Source of the DNA: Candidatus Giovannonibacteria bacterium RIFCSPLOWO2_01_FULL_46_13
Lineage (GTDB): Bacteria; Patescibacteriota; Minisyncoccia; JACPKW01; UBA11713
DNA length: 22,813 bases
Direction of reading: 5' to 3'
Assembly (NCBI GenBank): GCA_001778785.1
Contig: MFIE01000017.1
Coordinates: 1 to 22,813, forward strand
Shown in pieces: positions 1 through 7,776 of this stretch. The notes beneath the pieces were generated by a model that was not told the origin of the DNA, did no database searches, and was given only the letters and a program-made list of their open reading frames with translations. The translations under genes and the position numbers were made by a program. The stretch's first letter is position 1. Each line of letters begins with the position of its first letter.

Positions 1-312
1 CACCAGCCGTACTGTTTTTTGTTTACGGAATCTAACTCAGCGAAAACCAAAGCGCGCCTGGACGCTTTAACGGAAGCTCGTTCGGGATTTGAATTGGCGG
101 AATACGACCTAAAACTTCGGGGCGCGGGAGAACTCACCGGATCAAAACAGTGGGGCATCTCCGACGTTGGCATGGAGGCCCTTCATAATTTAAAAATGGT
201 TGAGGCCGCGAGAGAAGAAGCCAAAAAAATTATCGAAACAAATTCTTTGGAAAAATATCCTGAACTCAACTCACGCGTTCTCGCGCAATCGGGACAGGTT
301 CACTTTGAATAG
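1..312 (+). CDS. recG: ATP-dependent DNA helicase RecG, C-terminal fragment
   Basis: Only the last 103 or so codons are present; the reading frame is open to the left edge, so the gene starts outside the window. The first codons read HQPYCFLFTESNS, and further in comes GFELAEYDLKLRGAGELTG followed by QWGISDVG. This is the end of the second helicase domain and the C-terminal tail of RecG, including the conserved FELAEYDLKLRG stretch. RecG is a cytoplasmic superfamily 2 helicase that remodels stalled forks and branched recombination intermediates. The TAG stop is at 310-312. The last 47 bases overlap the end of the convergent glycosyltransferase gene. A TTG at 19 could be mistaken for a start, but the homology continues upstream of it. 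Confidence 0.93.
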   Translation, partial: HQPYCFLFTESNSAKTKARLDALTEARSGFELAEYDLKLRGAGELTGSKQWGISDVGMEALHNLKMVEAAREEAKKIIETNSLEKYPELNSRVLAQSGQVHFE

Positions 313-1864
313 GCTTGGCCTCCGGCAATTTCCTGAATTTTGGCGTGACCCAGAAGCCCATATATTTGCCGAGCATTAGGCGCGTTTGCGCGTCCAAGGC
401 CGGGATTGCGCCAAAGACAATCAAAGTTACCGGCATCAAGAGCCACTGGAAAACCATATAAAAGTGCCTGCGCTTGGGGGTACTCGCGGGAGGGGGTGGA
501 AGGAGCGAAGTTGAAATTAAAATCGAGGTTATAATCCCGACCATGGCAAAGGTCATGATGAGGCGCGTGGCGCGCGGAAGGTTGAAAGCAAGAATCGTCG
601 AATTAAAAACCTCTCCCCCCAGAGCCAACGGAAGCCATCCCAAGAAAAACATTAGAATCGCGTTCGTAGACCAGGACCAAAGCCCCTCTACCATGACCAT
701 CGTAAAATATAATTTTTTGCGCAAAGAAATTTCTGGAATTTTCAAAAAGCCAAAAACTGTGTATGGAAAATTTTCCGCCCCCCAGGCCCAGCGCCTTTGT
801 TGTTTGTAAACATTTCTTATTGTCTCCCAAGAACTGCGCCCGATATTGGCGTCCATGTAAACGGGGTAAGAAAGCGGGTGCGATTTATAATCCCCCTTGT
901 AATGCAGAAGTCCCTGCCAAAAAATTCGCGAGTCTTCCGAGACCATATTTTTCTGCCAAAACCCGACGTCGACAAGCGCCTTGAAACTCATGGAGTGCGA
1001 AGAGAAAGTAGCCAGGCGTTCCGGGCGCTCCTGCTGCATCATCTGCCAAAAACTTCCGGAATTCGCAACCACGCGCGAGAAAGCCGGGGCTTCCCAAATA
1101 TTATTGTTATACAAAGGGACAGGCTGGAAGGATGAATGCACCGGATCTTCCACCGTTAAAAAATGATACGTTGTCACCAAAAAATATTGCTCTGGAACTT
1201 GCGTATCGATATCGAGAGATGAGGCGATAATATTTTCGTACGGGACGCGAAGCCCTGCCTGCGCAGGCAGGTTATCAACGTATTCCTTGGCTTTCAACCC
1301 GGCGAAAGCGGTGTTGGATCCCTTGCCCGGAATTTCGTTTGGAAGGCTTGCCGGATGCTCGACTTCGATTAAATGCGGGAAAACATTTTTATATTTTTCA
1401 AAAAGTTTTTTAGAGACTTCCCTGGCCTCTTCCCCCGCCCGGCCTTCCCGCGCCAAAACTAAAATTATCCGGTCACGCGGCCAGTCAGCTTTTGCGATCG
1501 AAGCGATCAGGCCGTCCGAGACTTCGAAAGGTTCTTTATAAAAAGGCAGGATCACCAACTGCCAAACGTGGTCCCATTTTAATTTGTCCACGCGCTCCCT
1601 CCAGTCTATTTTCATGTGGTGCATCATGCGCTTCCAATTTCCGCGGAGATGGATCGAGAGATAAATCGTTTTTATGAGCCAATATAAATCAAAAAGTATT
1701 ATGAAAATTGCCGCCCCAATCGGAGCGAGCCAGGAAGCTAAAACCATCCCGAGAAGAGTTCCCCAAGCCAAAAATCCGGGAGTTATTTCCAGAAGCCGAA
1801 AAATAAACCGATCTTTTCCGGTGAGTTCTTTTGCGTTCGCGGTATGTAGATAAGGGTAATCCAT
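266..1864 (-). CDS. Membrane glycosyltransferase, family 2-like (processive type)
   Basis: This 532-residue protein has the marks of an inner-membrane, cellulose-synthase-like glycosyltransferase. It has two N-terminal hydrophobic segments (about 28-72) and a cytoplasmic catalytic domain with DxD (D198, D200), an ED pair in the SEDSR motif (280-281), and a Q(Q/R)xRW-type motif, QQRRW, at 335-339. Three or so hydrophobic segments follow (about 366-396, 416-435, 448-470). The family transfers sugar from a nucleotide sugar to a growing polysaccharide or lipid-linked acceptor. The substrate cannot be read from the sequence. The insertion LPAQAGL (179-185) is encoded by a perfect 18-base palindrome. 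The gene starts 29 bases after tRNA-Ile with no Shine-Dalgarno sequence, so it may be co-transcribed with the tRNA. The last 15 codons and the stop overlap recG on the other strand. Confidence 0.85.
   Translation of the reverse strand: MDYPYLHTANAKELTGKDRFIFRLLEITPGFLAWGTLLGMVLASWLAPIGAAIFIILFDLYWLIKTIYLSIHLRGNWKRMMHHMKIDWRERVDKLKWDHVWQLVILPFYKEPFEVSDGLIASIAKADWPRDRIILVLAREGRAGEEAREVSKKLFEKYKNVFPHLIEVEHPASLPNEIPGKGSNTAFAGLKAKEYVDNLPAQAGLRVPYENIIASSLDIDTQVPEQYFLVTTYHFLTVEDPVHSSFQPVPLYNNNIWEAPAFSRVVANSGSFWQMMQQERPERLATFSSHSMSFKALVDVGFWQKNMVSEDSRIFWQGLLHYKGDYKSHPLSYPVYMDANIGRSSWETIRNVYKQQRRWAWGAENFPYTVFGFLKIPEISLRKKLYFTMVMVEGLWSWSTNAILMFFLGWLPLALGGEVFNSTILAFNLPRATRLIMTFAMVGIITSILISTSLLPPPPASTPKRRHFYMVFQWLLMPVTLIVFGAIPALDAQTRLMLGKYMGFWVTPKFRKLPEAKPIQSEPVPIARERVS
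1254..1271. repeat. Perfect 18-base palindrome inside the glycosyltransferase gene
   Basis: CCTGCCTGCGCAGGCAGG equals its own reverse complement. It is read in frame as LPAQAG in the glycosyltransferase, at residues 179-184, between the acceptor-side helix and the DxD strand. From memory, similar CCTGCCTG...CAGGCAGG palindromes recur in Parcubacteria genomes; that resemblance is not something this window can prove. An in-frame palindromic insertion is the likeliest reading. Confidence 0.7.
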
Positions 1865-1893
1865 GACTATTATGACGTTTTAAAGTCAGCTTG

Positions 1894-1965
1894 TGGGTGT
1901 GGTAGGACTCGAACCTACAGCCTAGCGTGTATAAGACGCTTGCTCCACCATTGAGCTACACACCC
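1894..1965 (-). tRNA. tRNA-Ile(UAU)
   Basis: The reverse strand folds into a full 72-base cloverleaf. The acceptor is GGGTGTG/CACACCC with discriminator A, the D stem is GCTC/GAGC, the anticodon stem is AGCGT/ACGCT with loop CTTATAC, the variable loop has 5 bases, and the T stem is GTAGG/CCTAC with loop TTCGAGT. The anticodon is TAT, reading AUA. No 3' CCA is encoded. Most bacteria read AUA with a CAU tRNA modified to lysidine, so a UAU isoleucine tRNA is uncommon. The stop codon of the upstream gene lies inside the first ten bases of the tRNA, and the glycosyltransferase follows 29 bases downstream, so the tRNA probably sits within a longer transcript. Confidence 0.9.
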
Positions 1966-2624
1966 AAATAATGATTGGATAACGCTTTTATACCCATGAG
2001 AACTTTCTCCGAGAGTCTAGCATCGCCAATGATGATATTACAAGTTCCGTGGCCAAAGCCTCTCTTATAATTTATACCAGAAAACTTTGTTTCTTTGATA
2101 TAGGGGCGCCGAAATTGCAAAATAGGAATATTCGTGGTTGCAGACCAATATTTAATTTCTTTGTTAATATTCATGTCTTTATACAAATGCAGATATACTT
2201 TAAGTTTCTTCTTAGGAACTCCAAAAATTCTCTTCAACCAAAAGATAAAAAATTTAATCATTGAGGGATCAGTATTCGCAATGGCGAGACGAGCTTCGGC
2301 TGTTTTAGTGCCTTCGCCCCAATAAAGAAAAAGCCCGGATAAAAAAAGTTCTCGTTGGGTAAGCGGGAAAATACTCTTTTGCTGTTCGACATATGTTTCC
2401 CGCAAACGATTTTCCCTTTTTTTCTTAAGCGTAGCTCTAAAATTTTCAATTCTATGCTCGTTCCAATCCCTCAACTCACTCACACGTTCTTTAGAAAGTG
2501 GATAATCCCGCAACCAATAGCTTAAAGTGCTTTTGCTAATTCCTAGCTGCTTTTTTATTTGACTGTAACTTTCTCCGCGTTTTCGTAACAGCAATGCTTT
2601 TTCGCGATCTAAAATTCTAGCCAT
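1956..2624 (-). CDS. HTH protein with LAGLIDADG-like C-terminal domain, function unknown
   Basis: This 222-residue protein starts with a helix-turn-helix of resolvase/transposase type (about 11-38: YSQIKKQLGISKSTLSYWLR). A basic, probably helical linker follows. The C-terminal domain opens with GLFLYWGEGTK (97-107), which resembles the first motif of LAGLIDADG homing endonucleases. It continues with NTDPSMIKFFIFWL, a pattern I associate with small proteins in Patescibacteria and archaea. Nuclease activity is not shown; a regulator with a degenerate LAGLIDADG fold is equally possible. The gene is visibly more AT-rich than ftsH or the glycosyltransferase. Its last codons (L-G-V-stop) run into the 5' end of tRNA-Ile. 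GGAAG five bases before the ATG could act as a weak ribosome binding site. Both features suggest a recently acquired gene. Confidence 0.7.
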   Translation of the reverse strand: MARILDREKALLLRKRGESYSQIKKQLGISKSTLSYWLRDYPLSKERVSELRDWNEHRIENFRATLKKKRENRLRETYVEQQKSIFPLTQRELFLSGLFLYWGEGTKTAEARLAIANTDPSMIKFFIFWLKRIFGVPKKKLKVYLHLYKDMNINKEIKYWSATTNIPILQFRRPYIKETKFSGINYKRGFGHGTCNIIIGDARLSEKVLMGIKALSNHYLGV

Positions 2625-2663
2625 AGAACTTCCAAATTAGAATATAGAAAACCATCCATACAG

Positions 2664-2678
2664 GTTCAGTATATGAAC
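2664..2678. promoter_or_regulatory. Small inverted repeat upstream of the HTH gene
   Basis: GTTCA-GTATA-TGAAC lies in the 81-base gap between ftsH and the HTH gene, 40 bases upstream of the HTH start. The dyad could be an operator for the HTH protein or a weak hairpin. A TATATT box lies between it and the ATG, but no good -35 accompanies it. I see no convincing ftsH terminator in this gap. Confidence 0.3.
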
Positions 2679-2705
2679 TCAGCTTAAAAATTAAAAGTGT
2701 ACAAA

Positions 2706-4562
2706 TTACTCGAAGGCGGGAGGGGTAAGAGTCTGCGAAAGGCCGAAGGTGCCCAAGATCGATTCGAATTCTTCGCGTTCGATAGTTTCGTTTTCAATCA
2801 GGCGCAAAGCCAAGGAATCGAGCACCCTGCGGTACTTCCTTAGTATATCGCTTGCGCGTTTAAAAGCATTCTTCATTAATTGGGTGACTTCGGAATCAAC
2901 CAATTCGGCGGTCGCATCCGAATAACTTTTTTCCGTGCCGAGTTCTTTGCCCAAAAATACGAGTTCGTTACCATCGCCAAGCGCAATCGGCCCGACTTTC
3001 TCGGACATCCCATATTTTGTAACCATGTCGCGCGCGATCAGTGTCGCCTTCGACATGTCGTTGGAAGAGCCGGTCGTGAGTTCGCTGAAAACCAATTTTT
3101 CGGAAGCGTATCCGCCCAAAGCCGAAGCCAATTCATCAAGAAAATTATTTTTTGAATAAAGATGGCGGTCTTCCGAAGGAAGTTTTAACGTATAGCCTGC
3201 CGCGCGTCCGCGGGAGACGATGGTAATTTTATGGACCGGGTCGGAATTAGGCAAAATTGCCGAAACCAAAGCGTGCCCAGCTTCGTGGTAAGCGGAAATT
3301 TCTTTTTCTTTTTTGGACAAGATGTGGCTTTTTCTTTCTGGGCCCATCAAAACTTTTTCAATGGAACGGATAAGGTCCATCTGCGTTACGGTTTTCCTAT
3401 TTTCGCGCGCGGCCATTATCGCGGCCTCGTTCATCAAGTTGGCGAGGTCCGCCCCGGAAAATCCTGGGGTCCTCTCCGCGATCACCCGAAGGTTAACTTC
3501 TTTCTCCAAAGGTTTTTTAACGGCGTGCAATTTCAAGATAGCCTCGCGGTCGTTTATATCCGGGTTGTCCAAAATTACCCTGCGGTCAAACCTGCCCGGG
3601 CGAAGAAGCGCTGGATCCAAAACATCCGGCCTGTTGGTTCCGGCCATGACTATAACAGACTCGTGCGGCTCAAAGCCATCCATCTCAACCAAGATTTGAT
3701 TTAAGGTCTGTTCGCGTTCGTCGTGCCCTCCGCCGAGCCCTGCCCCCCTGTGGCGCCCAACGGCATCGATCTCGTCTATAAAAATAATTGCGGGTGCCGC
3801 GCGCTTGGCCATCTTGAAAAGGTCGCGCACCCTCGAGGCTCCCACCCCGACAAACATTTCTACGAATTCCGAACCGGAGATGTGAAAAAACGGAACGCCA
3901 GCCTCGCCCGAGACGGCGCGAGCCAAAAGAGTCTTTCCCGTGCCAGGCGCACCCATAAGAAGGACACCCTTAGGGATCCTTGCCCCGATGTCCAAAAACT
4001 TTTTAGGATTTTTCAAAAACTCCACGATTTCCTGAAGTTCCTCTTTGGCCTCTTTCACGCCAGCAACATCCTTGAAAGTAATTCTTTCTTTTTTAGAATC
4101 AGGTTGGACAACCCTCGCCTTGGATTGGCCGAAAGTAAAAGCTTGGACGTTTGAACGCTGGACTTGGCGCGCGGCCAGCCAGAAGAAAAGCACGATCAGC
4201 AAAAACGGGAGCAAGAACGGCAGGATCGCGGAGAGCCAAAACATGAAGCCGGACGGCGAGACGATCGAAACCGCCACCTTGTCCAGGGCTTCCTTGGAAA
4301 CGTTATAGTTGGAAAGCGTCTCGGAAAGCGAGGACTCGGCTTCCTTTTTAACCATAAACGTAGAATTATCGTTTAAGGCTACGTCAAGCTCTTCCCCGCG
4401 GACTTTAATTTCCTTCACCTCGCCCTGATTGATTTTCTGGACCAATTCCGAAAGGGAGCGCTCGGGTTGCGATTGGAAGCTTTCCAAGAATATGGAATAA
4501 GCCGCGGCAAGCAGCATCAGGATAAGAAAGCCTATTACAAAATTCCGGGAAGCGAGTTTCAT
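2706..4562 (-). CDS. ftsH: ATP-dependent zinc metalloprotease FtsH
   Basis: This 618-residue membrane-bound AAA+ protease has the normal FtsH layout. TM1 is at about 7-27, a small extracytoplasmic domain follows, and TM2 is at about 105-131. In the AAA domain are Walker A GAPGTGKT (204-211), pore motif FVGV (237-240), Walker B IIFIDEID (259-266) and the second region of homology with arginine fingers near RPGRFDR (321-327). The peptidase zinc site is HEAGH (426-430). It extracts and degrades misassembled membrane proteins and some regulators. The start at 4562 is supported by a strong promoter whose -10 box lies 8 bases upstream of the ATG. There is no Shine-Dalgarno sequence, so the message is probably leaderless. 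It diverges from dprA. Confidence 0.98.
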   Translation of the reverse strand: MKLASRNFVIGFLILMLLAAAYSIFLESFQSQPERSLSELVQKINQGEVKEIKVRGEELDVALNDNSTFMVKKEAESSLSETLSNYNVSKEALDKVAVSIVSPSGFMFWLSAILPFLLPFLLIVLFFWLAARQVQRSNVQAFTFGQSKARVVQPDSKKERITFKDVAGVKEAKEELQEIVEFLKNPKKFLDIGARIPKGVLLMGAPGTGKTLLARAVSGEAGVPFFHISGSEFVEMFVGVGASRVRDLFKMAKRAAPAIIFIDEIDAVGRHRGAGLGGGHDEREQTLNQILVEMDGFEPHESVIVMAGTNRPDVLDPALLRPGRFDRRVILDNPDINDREAILKLHAVKKPLEKEVNLRVIAERTPGFSGADLANLMNEAAIMAARENRKTVTQMDLIRSIEKVLMGPERKSHILSKKEKEISAYHEAGHALVSAILPNSDPVHKITIVSRGRAAGYTLKLPSEDRHLYSKNNFLDELASALGGYASEKLVFSELTTGSSNDMSKATLIARDMVTKYGMSEKVGPIALGDGNELVFLGKELGTEKSYSDATAELVDSEVTQLMKNAFKRASDILRKYRRVLDSLALRLIENETIEREEFESILGTFGLSQTLTPPAFE

Positions 4563-4570
4563 AAATACTT

Positions 4571-4598
4571 ATTATATACATTATGACGAACTTGTAAA
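4571..4598 (-). promoter_or_regulatory. ftsH promoter, leaderless type
   Basis: On the minus strand TTTACA (4593-4598) and a perfect TATAAT (4571-4576) are separated by 16 bases. Exactly 8 bases (AAGTATTT) lie between the -10 box and the ftsH ATG. Transcription would start at or next to the A of the start codon. The -35 hexamer overlaps that of the divergent dprA promoter. Confidence 0.7.
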
Positions 4599-4621
4599 GG
4601 ACTTATGATTCAAGCTATTAT
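4592..4621 (+). promoter_or_regulatory. Candidate dprA operon promoter
   Basis: TTGTAA (4592-4597) and TATTAT (4616-4621) are separated by 18 bases, with 12 bases from the -10 box to the dprA ATG. The expected leader is only about 5 bases and contains no Shine-Dalgarno sequence. Its -35 element shares five bases with the ftsH -35 element on the opposite strand, so polymerase probably cannot occupy both at once. Confidence 0.5.
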
Positions 4622-4633
4622 CAAAATTAAGTC

Positions 4634-5713
4634 ATGGAAGAGAAAATTTTCGCGAATGCTTTAAATCATGTTCCAGAATTCGGGCCGAAGACGCTCGGGC
4701 GCGTGCGTGCGCATTTTGGAAGCTTCAAAAAAGCCTGGCAATCCCAAATAAGCCGATATTCAGAAATACCTCAAATCGAAAAAAAATCCTTTGCAAGCCT
4801 CGAAAAAATAAAAAAAGAATTAAATCCAGAAAGCGAATTTAGCAAATTGGAAAAAGAAGGGGTTCACGTCCTCCTTCGCGACGAACTTCCCCTCACCTTA
4901 AGAGAAACTCCGGCCCCGCCGGAGGTGCTTTATGTAAAGGGGGCCTTGCCCGAAGAAAATTTAAATTACTTGGGAGTCGTCGGCACAAGAAGGTACTCTA
5001 CTTATGGCAGGGAGGCCTGTATTAATATATTAGAAGATCTCCGCGGAAAAAATTTTGTGATCGTCTCGGGACTGGCAAAAGGGATAGATTCTTTTTCGCA
5101 CGAGTCCGCCCTTAAGCACAACATGAAAACCATAGCGGTTTTGGGGTCGGGCCTTTCGCCGAGCGTTCTTTTCCCGAAAGAGAACAAACGCCTCGCGGAA
5201 AAAATCGCGGATGGCGGAGGCGCTGTGATTTCAGAATACCCGTACGAGATGAAGGCGAACGTAAACACTTTCCCGCAAAGGAACAGGATAATCGCGGGCC
5301 TCTCCAAAGCGGTTTGGGTGGTTGAGGCTAAAGAAAGATCGGGCGCATTAATTACGACGAAATACGCCCTAGATTATAACCGAGAGGTCCTCGCCCTGCC
5401 CGGTTCGGTCTTCCAAGAAAACTCCAAAGGGCCGAACGGGTTAATAAAACAGGGAGCGACTCCGGTGACGAGTGCGGTTGACATACTTCATATCTTTGGC
5501 ATAGAATCGGAAAATTCGCTTCCGGCCGAACCCCAGGACCTTTCGGATGACGAGAAAAAAATACTAGACGCGATCAAGGAGCCCATTTTAAAAGAAGAGT
5601 TAATCCAGAGGCTGGGACTTTCGGCTTCCAAGATTATCCCCACGCTAACCCTTCTTGAGATGAAGGGAGTGATCCGGGATTCCGGAGGAGAAATTTTTAG
5701 GATAAAAATATGA
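4634..5713 (+). CDS. dprA: DNA-processing protein DprA (DNA uptake, RecA loading)
   Basis: This 359-residue protein has the DprA/Smf layout. A helix-hairpin-helix-like N-terminus (about 1-60) is followed by an extended Rossmann domain. The Rossmann domain carries GVVGTRR (114-120), SGLAKGID (145-152), FPQRNRIIAGLS (213-224), the SGALITT strand, NREVLALPG and GPNGLIKQGA. A C-terminal winged-helix domain spans about 300-359. DprA binds incoming single-stranded DNA and loads RecA during natural transformation, fitting with DNA uptake in an organism likely to depend on salvage. It is first in an operon; its TGA overlaps the topA ATG by 4 bases. The start is supported by the short distance from the candidate promoter. 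Other competence genes are not visible in this window. Confidence 0.95.
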   Translation: MEEKIFANALNHVPEFGPKTLGRVRAHFGSFKKAWQSQISRYSEIPQIEKKSFASLEKIKKELNPESEFSKLEKEGVHVLLRDELPLTLRETPAPPEVLYVKGALPEENLNYLGVVGTRRYSTYGREACINILEDLRGKNFVIVSGLAKGIDSFSHESALKHNMKTIAVLGSGLSPSVLFPKENKRLAEKIADGGGAVISEYPYEMKANVNTFPQRNRIIAGLSKAVWVVEAKERSGALITTKYALDYNREVLALPGSVFQENSKGPNGLIKQGATPVTSAVDILHIFGIESENSLPAEPQDLSDDEKKILDAIKEPILKEELIQRLGLSASKIIPTLTLLEMKGVIRDSGGEIFRIKI

Positions 5714-7776
5714 AACTAATAATAGTAGAGTCACCAACAAAAGCTAGGACAATTTCAGGCTTTGTGCCTAAAGGCATTAAAGTCCTTTCCTCGTACGGGC
5801 ATATTCGCGATCTTCCTAAATCCACGCTGGGGATCGACGAAGAAAGTTTTGAACCAAAATATATCATCCCGACAAGGGCGCGAAAAACCGTAAACGAATT
5901 AAAAAAAGAAGCCAAGAAGGCCGACGAAATAATACTAGCAACCGATGAAGACCGCGAAGGAGAAGCCATCGCCTGGCACTTGATGCAGGCACTCGACTTG
6001 AAAAAAGCGGACCGCATCGTTTTCCATGAGATTACAAAAAAAGCTATCGAGGAGGCGCTTTCGGGACCGAGGAAAATAGATTTGAAATTGGTAGACGCCC
6101 AGCAGGCCCGAAGAATCTTGGACCGCTTGGTGGGATATAAACTTTCTCCCTTCCTTTGGAAAAAACTTTACCGCGGCCTTTCCGCCGGAAGAGTGCAGTC
6201 CGTGGCGGTGCGCGTGATAGTTGAGCGTGAGCGAGAAATTCAAAGCTTCAAGCCGGAAGAATATTGGACATTAACGGCTTTGCTCAAAAAAGAAAACAGC
6301 GAAGAGAAATTTGAAGCCCATCTTTTTAAAAAAGACGGGGAAACTTTGGATAAGTTCGCGATCAAAGACGAAGGTGAAGCGAAAAAGACGCTGAAAGATT
6401 TGGAGAAAAAGGACTGGGTCGTGGGAAGTGTCGAGAAAAAAGAGGTGACAAAAAATCCTCCCGTGCCCTTTACGACCTCCACCCTCCAGCAGGAAGCTTT
6501 TCGCCGGATGGGTTTTACGGCAAAGCAAACAATGCTTTTAGCTCAGCAGCTTTACGAAGGTATGGAGCTTGGCGAAGGGGCGAGCAGCGGCTTGATCACT
6601 TACATGCGAACCGACTCCTTAAACGTTTCCGAGGAAGCTTTGGCGCAAGCGAAAGATTTTTTGGAAACGGAGGTCGGGAAAAATTACGCGCTCGCCTCTC
6701 CGCGAAGGTTTAAAACTAAAACCAAGGGCGCACAGGAAGCGCACGAAGCGATCCGTCCAACCGACCCAAAAAGGACACCGGACTCCATAAAAGATTTCTT
6801 AAATGCCCGGCAGTTAAAATTATATAGCCTCATCTGGAAAAGGTTTATCGCTTCGCAGATGCCGGCCGCGATATTTAACGCCAAGACCGTAGACATCGAA
6901 GCGGATAATTATATTTTCCGCGCGACCGGACAAACTATGAAGTTCGACGGCTTCCTAAAAATTTATCCGCTGAAATTCTCCGAAGCTGAACTTCCAGAAT
7001 TATCCGCCAAAGAAAAATTGGAATTGCTAAAACTTGAACCGGGGCAGCATTTTACCGAGCCGCCGCCGCGATATACAGAGGCAAGCTTGGTAAAGATTCT
7101 CGAAAAAAATGGGATCGGCCGCCCTTCGACATACGCGCCGATTATCTCCACGATCCAGGAAAGAAACTATGTCCTGCGCGACGACAAAAAAAGATTGGCC
7201 CCGACGGAAGTCGGGTTTACCGTAAACGATATGCTCGTTCAAAATTTTCCGGAGATCGTCGATATACAATTTACGGCAAAGATGGAACAAGAGCTCGACG
7301 AAATCGCTGACGGGGACATTCCCTGGAAAAATGTGATAAAAGGTTTTTACGGGCCGTTCCTAAAAAACCTCACCGAGAAATACGAGAAAGTTGAGAAGCA
7401 GGATTTTCAGGAAACGACGGACGAGAAATGCGAAAAATGCGGCAAGCCCATGGTGATAAAACGCGGGCGCTTCGGAAGGTTTATGGCCTGCTCCGGATTT
7501 CCGGACTGCAAGAGTACTAAACCCCTTCCGCCGGTCTCGCTCAACTTAAAATGCTTGAAATGTCACGAAGGCGAAATCGTAGAAAGACAAACCAAGCGCG
7601 GAAAAATGTTTTACGGATGCTCACTCTGGCCGAAATGTGATTTCGCCCTCTGGCTAAAACCGACCGGCGATACCTGCCCGGAATGCTCCTCTCCCCTGGT
7701 ATACGTAAAAGACAAGATCAAGTGTTCATCCAAATCCTGCACATTCGAAGGCAAAGAACTTAAACCGAAGGTATGA
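5710..7776 (+). CDS. topA: DNA topoisomerase I (type IA)
   Basis: This 688-residue type IA topoisomerase relaxes negative supercoils. The N-terminal Toprim domain has VESPTKA (E7) and ATDEDREGE (metal-binding D79, D81). Domain IV has LSAGRVQSVAVR (158-169). The catalytic tyrosine is Y298 in GLITYMRTDS, with R300 beside it. GRPSTYAPIISTIQ lies in the conserved second half. The tail carries three zinc ribbons with CxxC pairs, beginning CEKCGKPM (about 577). All catalytic positions look intact, and the length is close to normal with a modest tail. It is coupled to dprA upstream and rel downstream by ATGA overlaps. AGGA about 8 bases before the ATG is a weak ribosome binding site. Confidence 0.98.
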   Translation: MKLIIVESPTKARTISGFVPKGIKVLSSYGHIRDLPKSTLGIDEESFEPKYIIPTRARKTVNELKKEAKKADEIILATDEDREGEAIAWHLMQALDLKKADRIVFHEITKKAIEEALSGPRKIDLKLVDAQQARRILDRLVGYKLSPFLWKKLYRGLSAGRVQSVAVRVIVEREREIQSFKPEEYWTLTALLKKENSEEKFEAHLFKKDGETLDKFAIKDEGEAKKTLKDLEKKDWVVGSVEKKEVTKNPPVPFTTSTLQQEAFRRMGFTAKQTMLLAQQLYEGMELGEGASSGLITYMRTDSLNVSEEALAQAKDFLETEVGKNYALASPRRFKTKTKGAQEAHEAIRPTDPKRTPDSIKDFLNARQLKLYSLIWKRFIASQMPAAIFNAKTVDIEADNYIFRATGQTMKFDGFLKIYPLKFSEAELPELSAKEKLELLKLEPGQHFTEPPPRYTEASLVKILEKNGIGRPSTYAPIISTIQERNYVLRDDKKRLAPTEVGFTVNDMLVQNFPEIVDIQFTAKMEQELDEIADGDIPWKNVIKGFYGPFLKNLTEKYEKVEKQDFQETTDEKCEKCGKPMVIKRGRFGRFMACSGFPDCKSTKPLPPVSLNLKCLKCHEGEIVERQTKRGKMFYGCSLWPKCDFALWLKPTGDTCPECSSPLVYVKDKIKCSSKSCTFEGKELKPKV

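Noticed and set aside
2497..2505. AGTGGATAA, similar to a DnaA box
   Set aside because: It is a single imperfect site within the HTH gene, with no cluster or AT-rich unwinding region nearby, so not an origin.
2625..2705. Terminator for ftsH
   Set aside because: The stretch is AT-rich but forms only weak, imperfect stems with no GC-rich hairpin plus T-tract.
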